Shown: positions 22,546 through 34,060, counted from the stretch's first letter. The stretch: DNA of 64,000 bases from Mycocentrospora acerina (GCA_022701365.1 JAKUHH010000216.1:992001-1056000); one strand, 5' to 3'. Made by a program: numbers and translations. Notes: generated by a model not told the origin, from the letters alone.

Positions 22546-23162
22546 TCAAAGCTTTGCCTTGACCTCGACGAACATGGCGTCTCCAATTGTGTACACTGTC
22601 CCGGCACCATCTTCAATAGTCGCACGCACATATAGCTTCCTTCCGTCTTGTCGTTCAAATCTTGCCCTACAGAGGACTGGGCCTGGGGCAGGAATCGGCT
22701 TCTTGTAGCTTGTATTGAGATCTATCCGATGCATGAGCTCTACTACTTCATCTGTACACCACTTAGTGACTCACAGGCCGTAAAGCAGCTCATTGACGCA
22801 TCCTTTGACCGTCGCTTCCTCGCTTCCTGGACTAATCCAATCAATATCCCGCACACCTCGTCTAGCATGGTAGCAGCAAAGCCACCATGTAAGATCTTCG
22901 GATGTCCATTCAACCCGTCGCCCAAGTCCATAAATGTAAGAATCTCCTTGTACACCAGTTCACTCTCATCTTCCTCGCTGGGTTTCAGCGTCAGACAATG
23001 CCGTATCGTGCGCTCGGTATCGAGTGTCTCTGCAAGAAAGGAGTCTTCACGTGTCGCCTTTACAAGTCGCGATGCGGTTTGGGTCGGGGTCCAGCGGGGA
23101 TTTTTGAGTAGAGCGGCTGCCCACTCAATCTCAGAGAATCGAGCTATCGCAGCGTCGTTCAT
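22546..23162 (-). CDS. Hotdog-fold thioesterase superfamily protein
   Basis: Two exons, 22775-23162 and 22546-22721, encode 187 residues; the intron is 53 nt (22722-22774). The junction restores CFTAYLNTSYKKPIPAPG, a common pattern in PaaI/THEM4-like fungal thioesterases. The catalytic loop is seen at residues 89-102 (KILHGGFAATMLDE), with HGG and the following acidic pair. The C-terminal strand reads LYVRATIEDGAGTVYT. Such enzymes hydrolyse acyl-CoA thioesters; the natural acyl group cannot be told from sequence. Using an earlier AG at the 3' splice site would give an intron of only about 37 nt and break the frame. Confidence 0.85.
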
Positions 23163-23753
23163 GGTTGTTCTGTTGTGTGGAATACACGGTTGTCCTGAGA
23201 GCCCAGGTTCATGGGCTGTAATGGTCGAGATGCCGAGGTTGTTTACGCCCGTTCCTGCATGGCCGATATCGATAAGGAATTCGTGCTTCGCGTCTGATTC
23301 GCGTCATCTTTCCTTGTTCAAAGTCTGTATACCACAAAACATTTTCACTTAAGTATCTCTTTCTTGCGGGGCCATGGATATCATTAGGTCTGTCGTATTT
23401 AGAGACAACTCTGTGCTTCCCCGCAATTTTCGAAGTGTCCCAAGTTTGTGACGCATTTCTGCACTCCATGCATGGGAATGTAAACGTCATTCATATGCTA
23501 GATCACTGTTGAAGACTCCTCTACCCCAGATTTAGAGCTCCAAGATGTGGCTTGCGTATGGTTCATTACGTAGCTACTGAGGCAACATTGGGATCAACTG
23601 GTCATAAAGCAAACAATTCCCAATCTGACCTTTCTTTTGTCTTCTAGTACAGATCTTCATTTCAACTTCACAATCTCATTTCCTCAATTTCTTAAAGCTT
23701 CATCTCGGACACCAAAAAACCCCAAAAGTAATCCCAACAAAAATCAAATAACA
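23163..23753. other. Divergent promoter region
   Basis: Between the thioesterase (-) and the 98-residue protein (+). The last 120 bp are rich in CAA and ATC, like a fungal 5' leader. No distinct element seen. Confidence 0.5.
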
Positions 23754-24050
23754 ATGTCTTCATCAAAACCGCATTCCAAAACGGTCCGTGGAACCTTTGA
23801 CAACCCAAAGACAAAGGAAGCAATCAAGTCCGGCATTGCCCCACCACAACTCGGAGATCACGTCTCGCTCAAGCCTGAGACCGACAACCCACAGACGCCT
23901 GACAACAAGGGTGGGGACCCGGGCTCAAGCTCGTCGTCTTCCAAATCGAACATTTCTTCTGACACCGCAGCGGCGGTGACGGATCTCTACAAGGGCGCGG
24001 GACAGAAAGACCTTCCAGGGCCACCCAAAAAGTTGGAATCTAAGCTATGA
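23754..24050 (+). CDS. Small hydrophilic fungal protein, function unknown
   Basis: Uninterrupted frame of 98 residues from ATGTCTTCATC. The start sits after an ACA leader context; the frame is open further upstream but that part looks like leader. The protein is Lys-, Pro-, Ser- and Gly-rich with no hydrophobic segment, so it is probably cytosolic and disordered. A recognisable block is KTVRGTFDNPKTKEAIKSG, followed later by a Ser run and a basic tail. I believe similar small proteins occur in other filamentous ascomycetes but cannot name a function. It could be stress-related given its composition; that is only a guess. Confidence 0.6.
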   Translation: MSSSKPHSKTVRGTFDNPKTKEAIKSGIAPPQLGDHVSLKPETDNPQTPDNKGGDPGSSSSSSKSNISSDTAAAVTDLYKGAGQKDLPGPPKKLESKL

Positions 24051-24443
24051 AAGGAGTTTCGGTGAAGTCACAATATGTAACAGTAGGGGGAAATACAAAG
24101 ATCCAACTATTCAAATGTTAAAAAATAATGAATCAACTCTAATGCGGCCGTTAACATCTAAACGTTTTGTTCGTCCGTTACTTGAGTCCAGCAAGATATT
24201 ATATGCTGATACGAAGGCAACTTCGAGAAGGTATGTGTGTGAGAACCAAAGAGAGTGATAAATGATGGCCGAGTTCCTGAATCGATGCTCCACATCCCCA
24301 CGTGGCAGACCCTTGTCCGTTCCAGCCCCGCTGCGGGACAGCTCCAATACTCGACAGCTCTCTCCACATTTGACTTTGACCTTCAACTTCCGATACACAC
24401 CCCACACCCCACACCTCAGCACCAGCTTCAAACTACCTTCACC
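24051..24443. other. Intergenic, promoter of the inositol monophosphatase gene
   Basis: No gene seen. The last 60 bp are C- and A-rich (CACACCCC repeats), typical of a leader before the ATG at 24444. Confidence 0.5.
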
Positions 24444-25366
24444 ATGGCGGACCTCAATCTCCGCGAGATCCACGATTTCTTAATCTTCATCGCCAAAGAA
24501 GCAGGCACACGCATCGTGTCCGCAACACCCAGCACCGAAGCCGCTGGCTCCAAGAAAAACTGTACATCTCGCTCTTTCCCTTCTAGCCCCCACTCCCAAT
24601 CTGACATTTCACAGCCGTAGATCTCGTCACGGAAACGGACCGTGCAGTCGAAACGCTCGTGTCCACCTCCCTGCGCTCAAAATACCCCTCCGTTGCCTTC
24701 ATGGGCGAGGAGACCTACCAACCGGGCGACAAGCTCACCGCAGCTCCAACATTCATATGCGACCCCATTGACGGGACGACCAACTTTGTGCACCGCTATC
24801 CCTATGTCTGCATCTCGCTAGGTCTCGCAATCAATCTCGAGCCTGTGGTGGGCGTTGTGTACAATCCCTTTACGCAAACGCTGTACTCTGCGATTAAAGG
24901 CCAGGGCGCGTTTTTGAACGAGACGACGCGGTTGCCGCTGAGTCCGCCCACGCCGCTCGAGGCGCTGAGTAGCTGCCTGGTGGCGGTAGAGTGGGGGAGT
25001 GACCGTAGTGGGAATGATTTCAAGGTGAAGAGTGATATGATTAAGAGGTTGGCGGCGACGAAGGAGGAGGGCGGTGGGATGGTGCATGGACTGAGGAGTT
25101 TTGGGTCGGCGGCGCTGAACCTCTGCGGGGTTGCGAGTGGCGGGCTGGACATATATTGGGAAGCAGGGTGTTGGGCGTGGGATGTGTGTGCTGGGTGGGT
25201 GATTCTGAAGGAGGCTGGGGGTATTATAATTGATGCCAACCCGGGGAATTGGGAGCCGAGGGTGGATGGGAGGAGATATTTTGCTGTGAGGGGTGGAGAG
25301 GGACAGAAGGAGGTTGTTGAGGAGTTTTGGGGATTGATAGAAGGAAAGTTTGATGTGGGTATTTGA
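24444..25366 (+). CDS. Inositol monophosphatase family enzyme
   Basis: Two exons, 24444-24561 and 24615-25366, encode 289 residues; the 53-nt intron falls between KKN and SVDLVTETD. Metal-binding motifs are complete: GEE at residues 70-72, DPIDGTTNF at 89-97 and WAWDVCAG with Asp 229. The VTETD motif at 44-48 is also present. These are the signatures of Mg-dependent, lithium-sensitive phosphatases that release free inositol from inositol-1-phosphate, for phosphatidylinositol synthesis and phosphate signalling. A relative acting on another sugar phosphate such as galactose- or histidinol-phosphate cannot be excluded, but length and motifs best fit IMPase. Convergent with the BTB gene. Confidence 0.93.
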
Positions 25367-26211
25367 CGTCGCTGCTGTTAGAGTATGGAGACATTAGACG
25401 ACAGGACACTCCCACTCATGACATCACATCAGCAGTCAGCACATGATAGTAGCGGCGACCTGGGTTTTCTCATTATACGCCACTAAAGATCTTCCACAGC
25501 CAGTCTGTCCATCCAAGCATCTCGATCAATCTGTCTTGACTAGAACTCTCCTCAAGAGAAGTTCTCGCACAAGTCTTCTCGACCATCGCAGGACCACACA
25601 GTAAGAGAATGAATGTCCAAGTCTCCCTCCTGCTGTTTCACAACAACTACACTATCGTTACCGTCCAACGCACAGTCAAAGAAAAGAAACACAGTTTCGT
25701 AGAGTCGTCATGTACTCTCTCCGCAAGCAGAGAGGGGGGGCAGTCAAAGGTGCAATGTTGCTCGTGCAGCAAGTTGGGATAACAATGGACGTGATGGGAG
25801 GGGGTGAGCAGACGCCTTTCCAGCAAAGGAAAAAAAGGGATGAGGTAAGGTGCGGGGGAGAGGATACGCAACGCGCCGAGCCGTGTCAAAGTACGCCGAG
25901 GAAAGCAACAGGAGGGTTGTAGATCCAGTCCATGTTTTTCGGAGTTTTGCTTTTTTCAAAATGAACGAGGAGAGTGTCGCTTCAGTGGCAATTTGAGTTG
26001 AGTAGGGTGTGGTGGAGTCGAGGTGAGCAGTTTAGGGAACTCCAGGCGTCGTTTGCAGTTGTTTCTCGAAAGGTTAGGTGGGTCAGGTGCAACTTTCAGA
26101 TGGTCCTTGGGGTGCGGCCGGAGCTGTGGAATGTGTTAGTGGAGGAGTTCAAGTCAATTAATCTTAGGGGTGAGCGCAGAAGGAAGTGGAGATGGAGGGA
26201 AAGCACGAAGC
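25367..26211. other. Convergent 3' intergenic region
   Basis: Between the IMPase stop (+) and the BTB stop (-). No gene recognised. The segment 26096-26123 may be the true last exon of the BTB gene (see that entry). Confidence 0.5.
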
Positions 26212-27027
26212 TCACCTCGCGTCCTGAAGATCATCGACATGGTTGCACATTGCCACGAACAGATCGAAGAACAGTTTTCCCCCCATCTCCATCTCCATCT
26301 GCATGGTTCCACTACGCTTAAATGTTTTCCGGCTACGGATAATCAGGGCGAGGTAATGAGCGCGAAGTCGTGAGTCACTGTCTGGCGTGTTGTCGTAGGC
26401 ATAGCGAGCGCTGCGCAGGATCGTTCCGACCTCGATTCCGCTCTGCAAGCCCTGTTTGCGCAGGGCGAGCTTCTTGAGCTCTTCGAGACCGTAGCGGTCG
26501 GCTGCACAGTACACGGCTGTGTCACGAAGAATAACATCGCCTACGCCAGAGTGAAAGAAGGTCGGTTCCACGGCTGCGCGGTCGCCGGTCTTGTTGGGGT
26601 CGGGTGAGGAGATCTGCCCCTCGAGCATCCAAGTTTGACGTCGCTTGTCGTGGACCAAGCGTGGGTAGTAGTCGCCTTTGTAGAGATACTCGAGAATGCA
26701 GGAGAAGATTTCGGGTTCCTCCGAAGGAAGTTCGAAGCGTCGGTTAGTGGATTCGAAGAACTGACCTCGCAAGGCTTCAGCAAAGAAGGGCGAGTGACAG
26801 AGGACGTCTTCATGCGCAGCAAAGAGCCTGGTGTCGGCGCCAACAACCACTGTGACGATGGAAGAAGTGAGACTCGGGGAAACACTCTCCATCATCGGGC
26901 TGTCTTTGCGCACTTGCAGCTTTTCGGCCACGTGCTTCTGCTTCGAGGCATCGCGAAACGATTTCTTCGACGATTTGCTTATCTTGCCTGAACGGTCCTT
27001 TGAACTAGCAAAAGAGCGTTTGAACAT
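26212..27027 (-). CDS. BTB/POZ-domain protein
   Basis: Frame of 271 residues from the ATG at 27027. The first 45 residues are Lys/Ser-rich and basic. A BTB fold follows from about residue 57: VVVGADTRLFAAHEDVLC, SPFFAEALRGQFFES and FSCILEYLYKGDYYP. BTB proteins often serve as substrate adaptors of Cul3 ubiquitin ligases or as dimerising scaffolds; the role here is unknown. The stop TGA lies inside a strong 5' splice site (AG|GTGAGC). Splicing to a CAG at 26124, with CTAAC 8 nt before it, would skip this stop and add a short tail ending at 26096 (279 residues in total). I think the spliced form may be the real one. Confidence 0.8.
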   Translation of the reverse strand: MFKRSFASSKDRSGKISKSSKKSFRDASKQKHVAEKLQVRKDSPMMESVSPSLTSSIVTVVVGADTRLFAAHEDVLCHSPFFAEALRGQFFESTNRRFELPSEEPEIFSCILEYLYKGDYYPRLVHDKRRQTWMLEGQISSPDPNKTGDRAAVEPTFFHSGVGDVILRDTAVYCAADRYGLEELKKLALRKQGLQSGIEVGTILRSARYAYDNTPDSDSRLRAHYLALIIRSRKTFKRSGTMQMEMEMGGKLFFDLFVAMCNHVDDLQDAR

Positions 27028-28429
27028 GTTGGACGAAGAGAGGAATCGAAGCGAGCGACGGAGAGACTTGAAAGAGCGGACAGGTTAGTTTGACGCAAAG
27101 AGAATTATGAGGGACCTCCGGAAGTTCTCAGAATTTGCGCTTTTTGTGGGGAAAAAAGTGCAAGATCCGAGGAACTTGGTGTGTATCGACACGAGACGTG
27201 AAGACGGCACACTGTGGATTGTCAGGCTAGGGCTTGTCGTGAGGCGTACAAGGCCCAAAATCTGGGGCTCGCTGGGCTTTTATGTCTCTCGAGTGGCCTG
27301 CTGGCCTGCTGCCTTAGCGCCGGCTATGTAGCGTGCAGATGCTTTGCTTTGCCTTATTCGCCAATTGCAGTGATGCTGCCATGGCTGGACGCAGAGAGAA
27401 TTCAGGCAAACAGGCCGCATTCTTTGTGGAGGTCAGCCTGGAAGACGGCCAAAAACGGGTTTAACATGGAGGATGCCTGTTTTGTCGTGGTAGAGCTGTG
27501 GATTGGTGCCAAGTCACGGACAATGCAGCAACATGGCGATAGCAGCCGTGGAAAGAGGGGTGGGTTGAGAAGTGAGTTGAGAAGTGAGACAAAATAGTCC
27601 AACACGACGCCATGTCTCGCAAGTCACTCCGCAAAGCAGACCACGTGTTGTAGGTGCACCGCGTCGCGTCCAGTCCATCGCGGTGTAACGTGACTTGGTG
27701 TTTTGACATGAGCGGCCTCTTTTGTGACTCACAAGCCCCATGCGGATGTTGCAGTGCATTAGTGTGTTTGCGGGCGAGGAACATGGTTTTGGGACGCAGA
27801 AAGGAACTTGCCTGTTATTACAAATCTCGTACGTGGAAAGGCCGCGTTTGGTCGCACGCCTCATCTCCAGTTTGAGTTTAACGGCCCGATACTGTGCGGA
27901 CGGTCTGTTGTCTCATACAGAGGCAGCGCCGAGTCGGTTTGATGACAGGGCATGGCATGGTACGTTGACATGTACTCGAAAAGGGAAATCGCATGACCCG
28001 TAAAGGCATATTTTGGGGTCAGGGCACAAGACCCTTGTTCCATTTCCAACGCAGAAGGATTCGCCCGTCATGTTTAAGGGTTTTTTGCACAGAACCAAAG
28101 ATTGGAGTAAAACGTTGCAAGACGACCCAAATGATCGGCTGAGATCTTCGTGGCCCGGATCTGGCTGCCGCCGCGGGCGAGCTTTGACTCTCTGACAGGC
28201 AGCGTCATCGTTCTTCCCCACCTAAGGCTGTTCTCTTTCACCACACCACGCTCAACCACATCATTCACAAACGTACTGTCGCAGCTCATACGTCCTGTGC
28301 ACGTTCCAACCTTTCTTTTTCTCGCTTTTTCTCGATTACCGTCGTCGGCGCTTGTACTTGAGCTGCGCTCACCCGTGCGAGTGCGTGAACGTTGAACGAC
28401 TGGAACGGCAGCTACCACCGACCGCCACC
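27028..28429. other. Divergent promoter, BTB gene and E2 gene
   Basis: 1.4 kb with many short accidental frames on both strands but no family signal. A CACGTG palindrome lies at 27642-27647. The last 200 bp are pyrimidine-rich, as before many fungal starts. Confidence 0.5.
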
Positions 28430-29008
28430 ATGAGCACAGGCGCAAAAAAACGAATCATGAAGGTGGGCATCTTGTGGCATGTGTTGTAGAGAAAAAGCAA
28501 GTAACCGTGTGGCACAGGAGTACGGCGAGTGCATGGCGGACACACCCGCAGGCATGAAGATCAACTTTGACGAGCAGAACATGACCAAGTGGGAAGTGCT
28601 GATGGACGGGCCCGCACAGTCAATCTACGCGGTACGTGCTGTAGCGCTTCACAATCTCGTGTGCGTGGTAGAGCAGCTGCTGATGCTTCGCAGGGTGGCC
28701 ACTTTAAGCTTGAGATCACCTTCCCCACCGAATATCCCTTTAAGCCACCAGTCGTCAGCTTTCGAACCAAGATTTACCACCCCAATGTCAGCAACGACGA
28801 CAAGGGTTCCATGTGCTTGGGACTGCTGCGTCCCGACGAATGGAAGCCCCCAAACAAGGTCGTCTCTGTGCTGCGCCTCATTCAGACACTCTTGATCGAG
28901 CCCAACCCGGACGACGCCATCGAGCCTTCGATTGCGAACGAGTACAGGGAGAATCGTGCGGCGTTTGACAAGAGCGCAAAGGACTGGGTCAAGCGTTACG
29001 CAAAGTGA
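28430..29008 (+). CDS. Ubiquitin-conjugating enzyme E2
   Basis: Three exons, 28430-28462, 28518-28631 and 28694-29008, encode 153 residues; introns are 55 and 62 nt. The first exon is only 11 codons. The UBC fold is complete: ITFPTEYPFKPP, the HPN motif at residues 78-80 and the catalytic Cys 90 in GSMCLGLL. The tail reads AFDKSAKDWVKRYAK. The enzyme takes ubiquitin from E1 as a thioester and passes it on with an E3. The length and the EYPFKPP..F.TKIYHPN pattern resemble the UbcH7 (UBE2L3) and Ubc4/5 groups, but I cannot place it firmly. There is no C-terminal extension. Confidence 0.93.
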
Positions 29009-30384
29009 GGTTGTGCTGGGAGATGGACAGGGGAAGGGCACGTAGGTTGGGCACATTGAAGGCATGGGCAGCCACAGCATTCTGGGCGTTTGGCGAATAT
29101 GCAGCAATAAAATTGGAAAGGAGGGGTTTGGCGAACGGCGGAGAGGGTACATGGGCATAGGATATCTTAAAGCCGACGTGTGCACCATGTGCGGACATTG
29201 GTGCGTGCCGGACAGGGAGGCCATATTCAGTAGCTATTACACGAGTAGGTGCAAGCGTGTCGTCATTGTGGCCATGGGCCAATCTCTCAGCCGTGCTTAT
29301 GTTTGAGATGGGATGGGCGAGATGAAATGAAAAGACGAGAATCTCCGCGCCCAAGAGGCCGGCGGAGACGGCGTCGTGTGATTGACCGCGATGCCCACGC
29401 GGAGAGGGATGGAAAGGGGGACGTGAGGACGCTCGGACAGGGCAAGGCAAGGCTCTGCTCGAGGGACGAGTCAGCAGGCCGTGTGTGCCTGAGGGTTCGC
29501 GCTGGGTAGACGCGAAGAAGCAAAAGCGACAAGACGACGCTCGTGCGGAAGGACAAAGCGAGGCCATGCACCAGTGGCTTTTGGGAGTAGGTGTTGGGCG
29601 CAGATGGGCCGGCAGCGGGGAGCAGGCAGGCAGAAGGGACACGCCGGGCCTCACCAATCCGGACCGTCGGAAGAGGTCGCGCGCCCTGCATGGCTCTGGC
29701 GATTGAAACGTCTTTTTGCGGCGCTAGGGGCCTGGGGCGCGGCGATTGGCCCCTTGGACGCGTAGAGTTTGGATGCTGTCCATCAAGGCCTGGGTAGCGC
29801 CGCCGCGGTGTTGCAGAGCGCTCGCGCATTTGCAACTGACACCTCGACGAAGCTAGGCTGCGGCAAGGAAACCCGAGCAAGGGCCTCACTCATCTCCTTT
29901 GCCCTTTGCACTGCTTGTCGCAGCTCCGTCGCCGTCGAGCCTCCATCACACTCCTTCCACCCGCCCAGCGCGGCCGGTCTTCTTCGCCTGCATTCCTTTG
30001 CCAGCTGTAACGCCGAGGCCACATACTCGCAGGGACGACGTGCTTTTGCTGGTTTCAGACGCGCCCACACCCTCGAGTAGTGACATGGGCGTTTGCATCC
30101 TTTAGCACTGCACGCCCGCCAATACACACCCTCCCACACACCCGCCCGCCCACGCATACACGCCCACCAAGACGCCCACGACATCGACCACCCCATCCGC
30201 CCACCCACCCACGCCCCAACACCCATCCTCCACCTGCAACCTGCAACCTGCGACCTGCCCCCTGCCCCCGCGAGAATGCTCCTGCAAACCACCAGCTTAA
30301 CCCCCAAGCCCGCATCGTCCCTGGTCGAATGAGCACCATTAATTGCCCGCCGCACCATCCTCTCGCTCAGCGCACCGGCCCCCA
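29009..30384. other. Intergenic with long GC-rich leader of the TBC gene
   Basis: Open frames on both strands are shadows of high GC content. The part 30100-30260 is rich in CCCAC and CACCC repeats and likely belongs to the 5' leader of the TBC gene. Confidence 0.5.
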
Positions 30385-33300
30385 ATGGCTGACGCTCATC
30401 CCCGTGCCGGCACCTCTACCATCTACCGTGACGCCGACACCGCTCTTCCCCTGCGCCTGCAGTACGTCCAGTACACTCCCTTCACCCCTCCCGCCTCTCC
30501 CCAGCCTCACAGGCCCTACGCTGCGCAAAAGGGCTTCGGCTCGGGGCGCGCCAAGCAGCCAACACGCCTTCAAATGGACACTTCACTCGCCTCTGCCCAC
30601 GAGGGTCGTGCCTACAGCCCTTCTCCAGCAGACAGCCCGACCTTTGCGCCTGTAGCCTTGCCCTCCCCCAAGCATTCTCTGCGACAGCGAACCCCATCGC
30701 TTCTCCGCCATCCTCCCCTATCCTCGCCTCTAAATGAGAGCAGACCTCGCGCAGAGCAGTACGCTGCATCGCCAACCATTGGGCCCACTACAATGCGCCA
30801 GGCCGGAGTTCCCTCGTCTCCTGATCTCCGCGCCATCTTCAATCCCCTTGCCAGCAACCCTGTGAACCAGGACGGGCCCGCATGGGACTCGTCAAATGAA
30901 GATTTGTCTGGCGCAGTCTCTCCCAGCCGGGCCCGCGGCATGACTGCCTCTTCCCAGGCCTCCTTTGTACCCACGCCACCCCTACGGTCCGTCACCTCCA
31001 TACCAGACTACGCGCAGTACCGCGGAGGTGAGCGGTCGAATTTGTCAGGAACATACAAGCCAAATCGAGGCGTGCCCAACTGGTCCCACAACGACTACTA
31101 TCCTCCACCTCGAGCCTTCCGTGGCGACGAACCACGCTCCAGCTTCAGGTCTGGATGGACAAACACCGAAGCTAGCGGCACCGAGCGAAGCAGTATAGCA
31201 ACTGCGCGGAGCTCGATTGTGAGCGAGCGCCAGCCAAGTATATATTCGAGAGACCAATCAAGGGACCGTCTAAGAGACCGGGACGACTCGCCCGAGACGA
31301 ACCCAACATCTGATACTGCCGAAGAGGAAGACCAACTGAACGCAGTCGACGATGTCCTTGACTCTTACTACTACGACGATGAGGAGGAGGAGGAGGGTGA
31401 GACCAAGAATGAAGACTTTAACAATCAAAACGCCCGGAACCGACGCAGCCCATCACCAGCAACTCTGGATTTGGAGCCTCCGGAGCTGTCGCAGACACCA
31501 TCTCGCGACTTTGATTCTCTAGAATCCTTCCAATCTACAGAGCATCTCAAACAATGGGACCAACAGCACTCACCACATCGGGACAATGAATCCAGAGACC
31601 ATGTGGGAAGGACTGGCTCGACAGATCGGCAGCCGTCTATTGACTCTTCGCTGGATACCGAGGAAGCAAATGCGCCAAAGATGCCTGACCGTAATGGTCA
31701 AGAATCACATGTCATTCACGGAAAGAAATCGCAGGTAGATTATCTACCTGCACTACATGTCATTAGCCCTCTTCAATCCAAATACAGCCCGAAGGATTTC
31801 GAATCGGTGACCCTCCAGTCCAACACAAGGCAATCGAGAATGTTGCAGCGAGCTAGCGAGGAGCTGCCCCGCCGTGTGTCAGTTTCGTTACAGGCTCTGG
31901 CACTTGGTGCTCCGAGCACTTTTGTCCGCCCAAACCAAATAGGCAATTTGAGTCAGCATTCCAGAGGCCCGAGTGTAAACAATCCTCAAATGAGAGAAAT
32001 CCACCGGCAGATGTCTAATCTCCCTCAATTTCCGGCAAAGAAATCGCGCTTGTCTCGTCAGGACTGGGCGAATATTGAAGCCTATTCAAATAGGCACTCG
32101 AAAAAACAGAGCTTTTCTCGTATGTACTCGAGCGAATCGACCAGCAAAGAGTTGCTCCCAGGCCTACAGTCCCCACCGGTACGAGTGTCTGAAGCACTCC
32201 CCGAAGTCGACGAAGACGAGGCAATTCCCCGTCGCGCGTCGACTAGTGTATATGATCGTAAAAGTACCTTGTTTAGTCTTGGCGTGGCGTTTCCTTCTTC
32301 AACGGGTAACTCAACAAACACTGGCGCGTTTGGCCATCCCCTGTCGTCTCGCAACGAAAGAGTAAATGAGGTGCTATTACGAGAGAAAAGATCCCCAGCT
32401 GAACGTGATCGTTATGGGTTCAAAAAGGCCACCGATAAGATTAGCGTCCAAGAGTACAACGCCTGGGCCGTAAAATATGAAGAGCACATTTCTCGACGAC
32501 GAAATAAGTGGATTGCTCTGATGACAAAACAGGGTCTCTCTACCACCGACCCTACAAGATTTCCAGAGGCTAGCGAAAAAGTCAGGCGATATGCTCGAAA
32601 AGGCTACCCCCCAGAATGGCGAGGGGCCATGTGGTGGTTCTACTCTGGTGGTCAGCATCTGATCAAGCAGAAGGAAATGGTTGGCCTTTATGCATCGCTA
32701 GTTGCTCGAGTTAACCGGGATGAACTTAACAAGGACGACAAGGATGCGATTGAACGCGATCTTGATCGCACTTTTCCTGACAACATACATTTTCGCCCTG
32801 AGCCGGCAACAGACTTGCTCGACGGAGAGTCGGACGACGAGCCCTCACTGATCCAAGACCTTCGCGAGGTTCTGTCATGTTTCGCTCTGAATAACCCCAA
32901 CATTGGGTACTGCCAGTCCCTCAACTTCATTGCTGGTCTACTTCTCCTATTTTTGAAGCAAGACAAAGAAAAAGCATTTGTTCTTCTTACTATCATCACT
33001 CGGAACCATCTTCCGGGCGCACATGCTCGTAATCTTGCCAACACTGAAGTCAACGTCCTAATGATGCTTATCAAGGACTACCTTCCCAAAGTCTGGGCAT
33101 CTATCAACGACACGGATCTAATCAACACTGGTGCTGGATCCAACGCTCATCCCAGCTCAAAGTTTGCACGCCAGCCCACTGTTTCACTCTCTTGCACCTC
33201 GTGGTTTATGAGCATCTTTGTGGGTGAATTGCCTATTGAGACCGTTCTCCGAGTCTGGGATGCGTTCCTATATGACGGCGCTCGTATCCTATACCGCTAT

Positions 33301-33660
33301 GCACTCGCCATTTTCAAACTCGGCGAACCAGAAATCAAAAAATACCAGCCCGGCGACGGCGAGCTGTTCATGACAGTACAGAACTTGCCCCGTACATCAT
33401 GCCTCGACCCAAACGTCCTTCACGACTTTGCTTTTGTAAAGAGAGGGTTTGGCAACTTGACGCAGGAAGTTATCGATCAAAAGAAGCGCTTCTGGCGTGA
33501 GCAGACCAAGATGGCGCACCAAGCTTCGGTCAAGAGTACGCACCCAATACAACTTCAGGTCCCGAACAAAGACGAAGACACGGACACGGAAAGCGGGCGG
33601 AGACCACTTGGACTGAGGAGGAAGGCCAGCCGCAAGTTCCGCACCATGAGGGGTCGCTAG
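30385..33660 (+). CDS. TBC-domain Rab GTPase-activating protein
   Basis: Single exon, 1091 residues from the ATG at 30385; the open frame before it lacks an ATG. The N-terminal 650 residues are low-complexity (Ser, Pro, Arg, acidic) and probably disordered. The TBC domain spans about residues 740-1010, starting at PPEWRGAMWWFYSGG. Both catalytic fingers are present: the Arg finger in IERDLDRTFP (about 788) and the Gln finger in YCQSLNFIAG (about 841). Then come SCTSWFMSIFVGELP and RVWDAFLYDGARILYRYAL. TBC proteins stimulate GTP hydrolysis by Rab GTPases in vesicle traffic. The partner Rab is unknown; yeast Gyp and Msb3/Msb4 proteins are relatives. The C-terminus is basic. Confidence 0.92.
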   Translation: MADAHPRAGTSTIYRDADTALPLRLQYVQYTPFTPPASPQPHRPYAAQKGFGSGRAKQPTRLQMDTSLASAHEGRAYSPSPADSPTFAPVALPSPKHSLRQRTPSLLRHPPLSSPLNESRPRAEQYAASPTIGPTTMRQAGVPSSPDLRAIFNPLASNPVNQDGPAWDSSNEDLSGAVSPSRARGMTASSQASFVPTPPLRSVTSIPDYAQYRGGERSNLSGTYKPNRGVPNWSHNDYYPPPRAFRGDEPRSSFRSGWTNTEASGTERSSIATARSSIVSERQPSIYSRDQSRDRLRDRDDSPETNPTSDTAEEEDQLNAVDDVLDSYYYDDEEEEEGETKNEDFNNQNARNRRSPSPATLDLEPPELSQTPSRDFDSLESFQSTEHLKQWDQQHSPHRDNESRDHVGRTGSTDRQPSIDSSLDTEEANAPKMPDRNGQESHVIHGKKSQVDYLPALHVISPLQSKYSPKDFESVTLQSNTRQSRMLQRASEELPRRVSVSLQALALGAPSTFVRPNQIGNLSQHSRGPSVNNPQMREIHRQMSNLPQFPAKKSRLSRQDWANIEAYSNRHSKKQSFSRMYSSESTSKELLPGLQSPPVRVSEALPEVDEDEAIPRRASTSVYDRKSTLFSLGVAFPSSTGNSTNTGAFGHPLSSRNERVNEVLLREKRSPAERDRYGFKKATDKISVQEYNAWAVKYEEHISRRRNKWIALMTKQGLSTTDPTRFPEASEKVRRYARKGYPPEWRGAMWWFYSGGQHLIKQKEMVGLYASLVARVNRDELNKDDKDAIERDLDRTFPDNIHFRPEPATDLLDGESDDEPSLIQDLREVLSCFALNNPNIGYCQSLNFIAGLLLLFLKQDKEKAFVLLTIITRNHLPGAHARNLANTEVNVLMMLIKDYLPKVWASINDTDLINTGAGSNAHPSSKFARQPTVSLSCTSWFMSIFVGELPIETVLRVWDAFLYDGARILYRYALAIFKLGEPEIKKYQPGDGELFMTVQNLPRTSCLDPNVLHDFAFVKRGFGNLTQEVIDQKKRFWREQTKMAHQASVKSTHPIQLQVPNKDEDTDTESGRRPLGLRRKASRKFRTMRGR

Positions 33661-34060
33661 CCATGTTTCCTCGACACGATTTACACCAAAAAAAAACGTT
33701 GCACCACACATTATATCGGAGTATAATACGCACTCGATTCCTCCAATTATTGGTATGTGTTTAGGCAACACTTGCATTGCGCACGGCGTTTTTTTTCTTC
33801 TCTCTCTTTTCCTTTCCTTTTCACTTCCCTTCTTTCTTCCCTCTTCTGATCATCTTCTTTCGCTTTGGAGGGGGAGTCTCCCGGGGAAAAAAAAATTCCT
33901 TCCCCTCGTTTGCTTGATTGTTAATAGGTTACGATATACCCTCTTTCTCGTGTGTGTGTGTGTCTGTCTGTTTGTGTGTGTGTTTGTTTGGACGGGCTTG
34001 GACGCGGTTGCGGTAGATAATGGAGCACCGTCTTCTGGGTTTGTTTGGGGGAGGGTTGAT

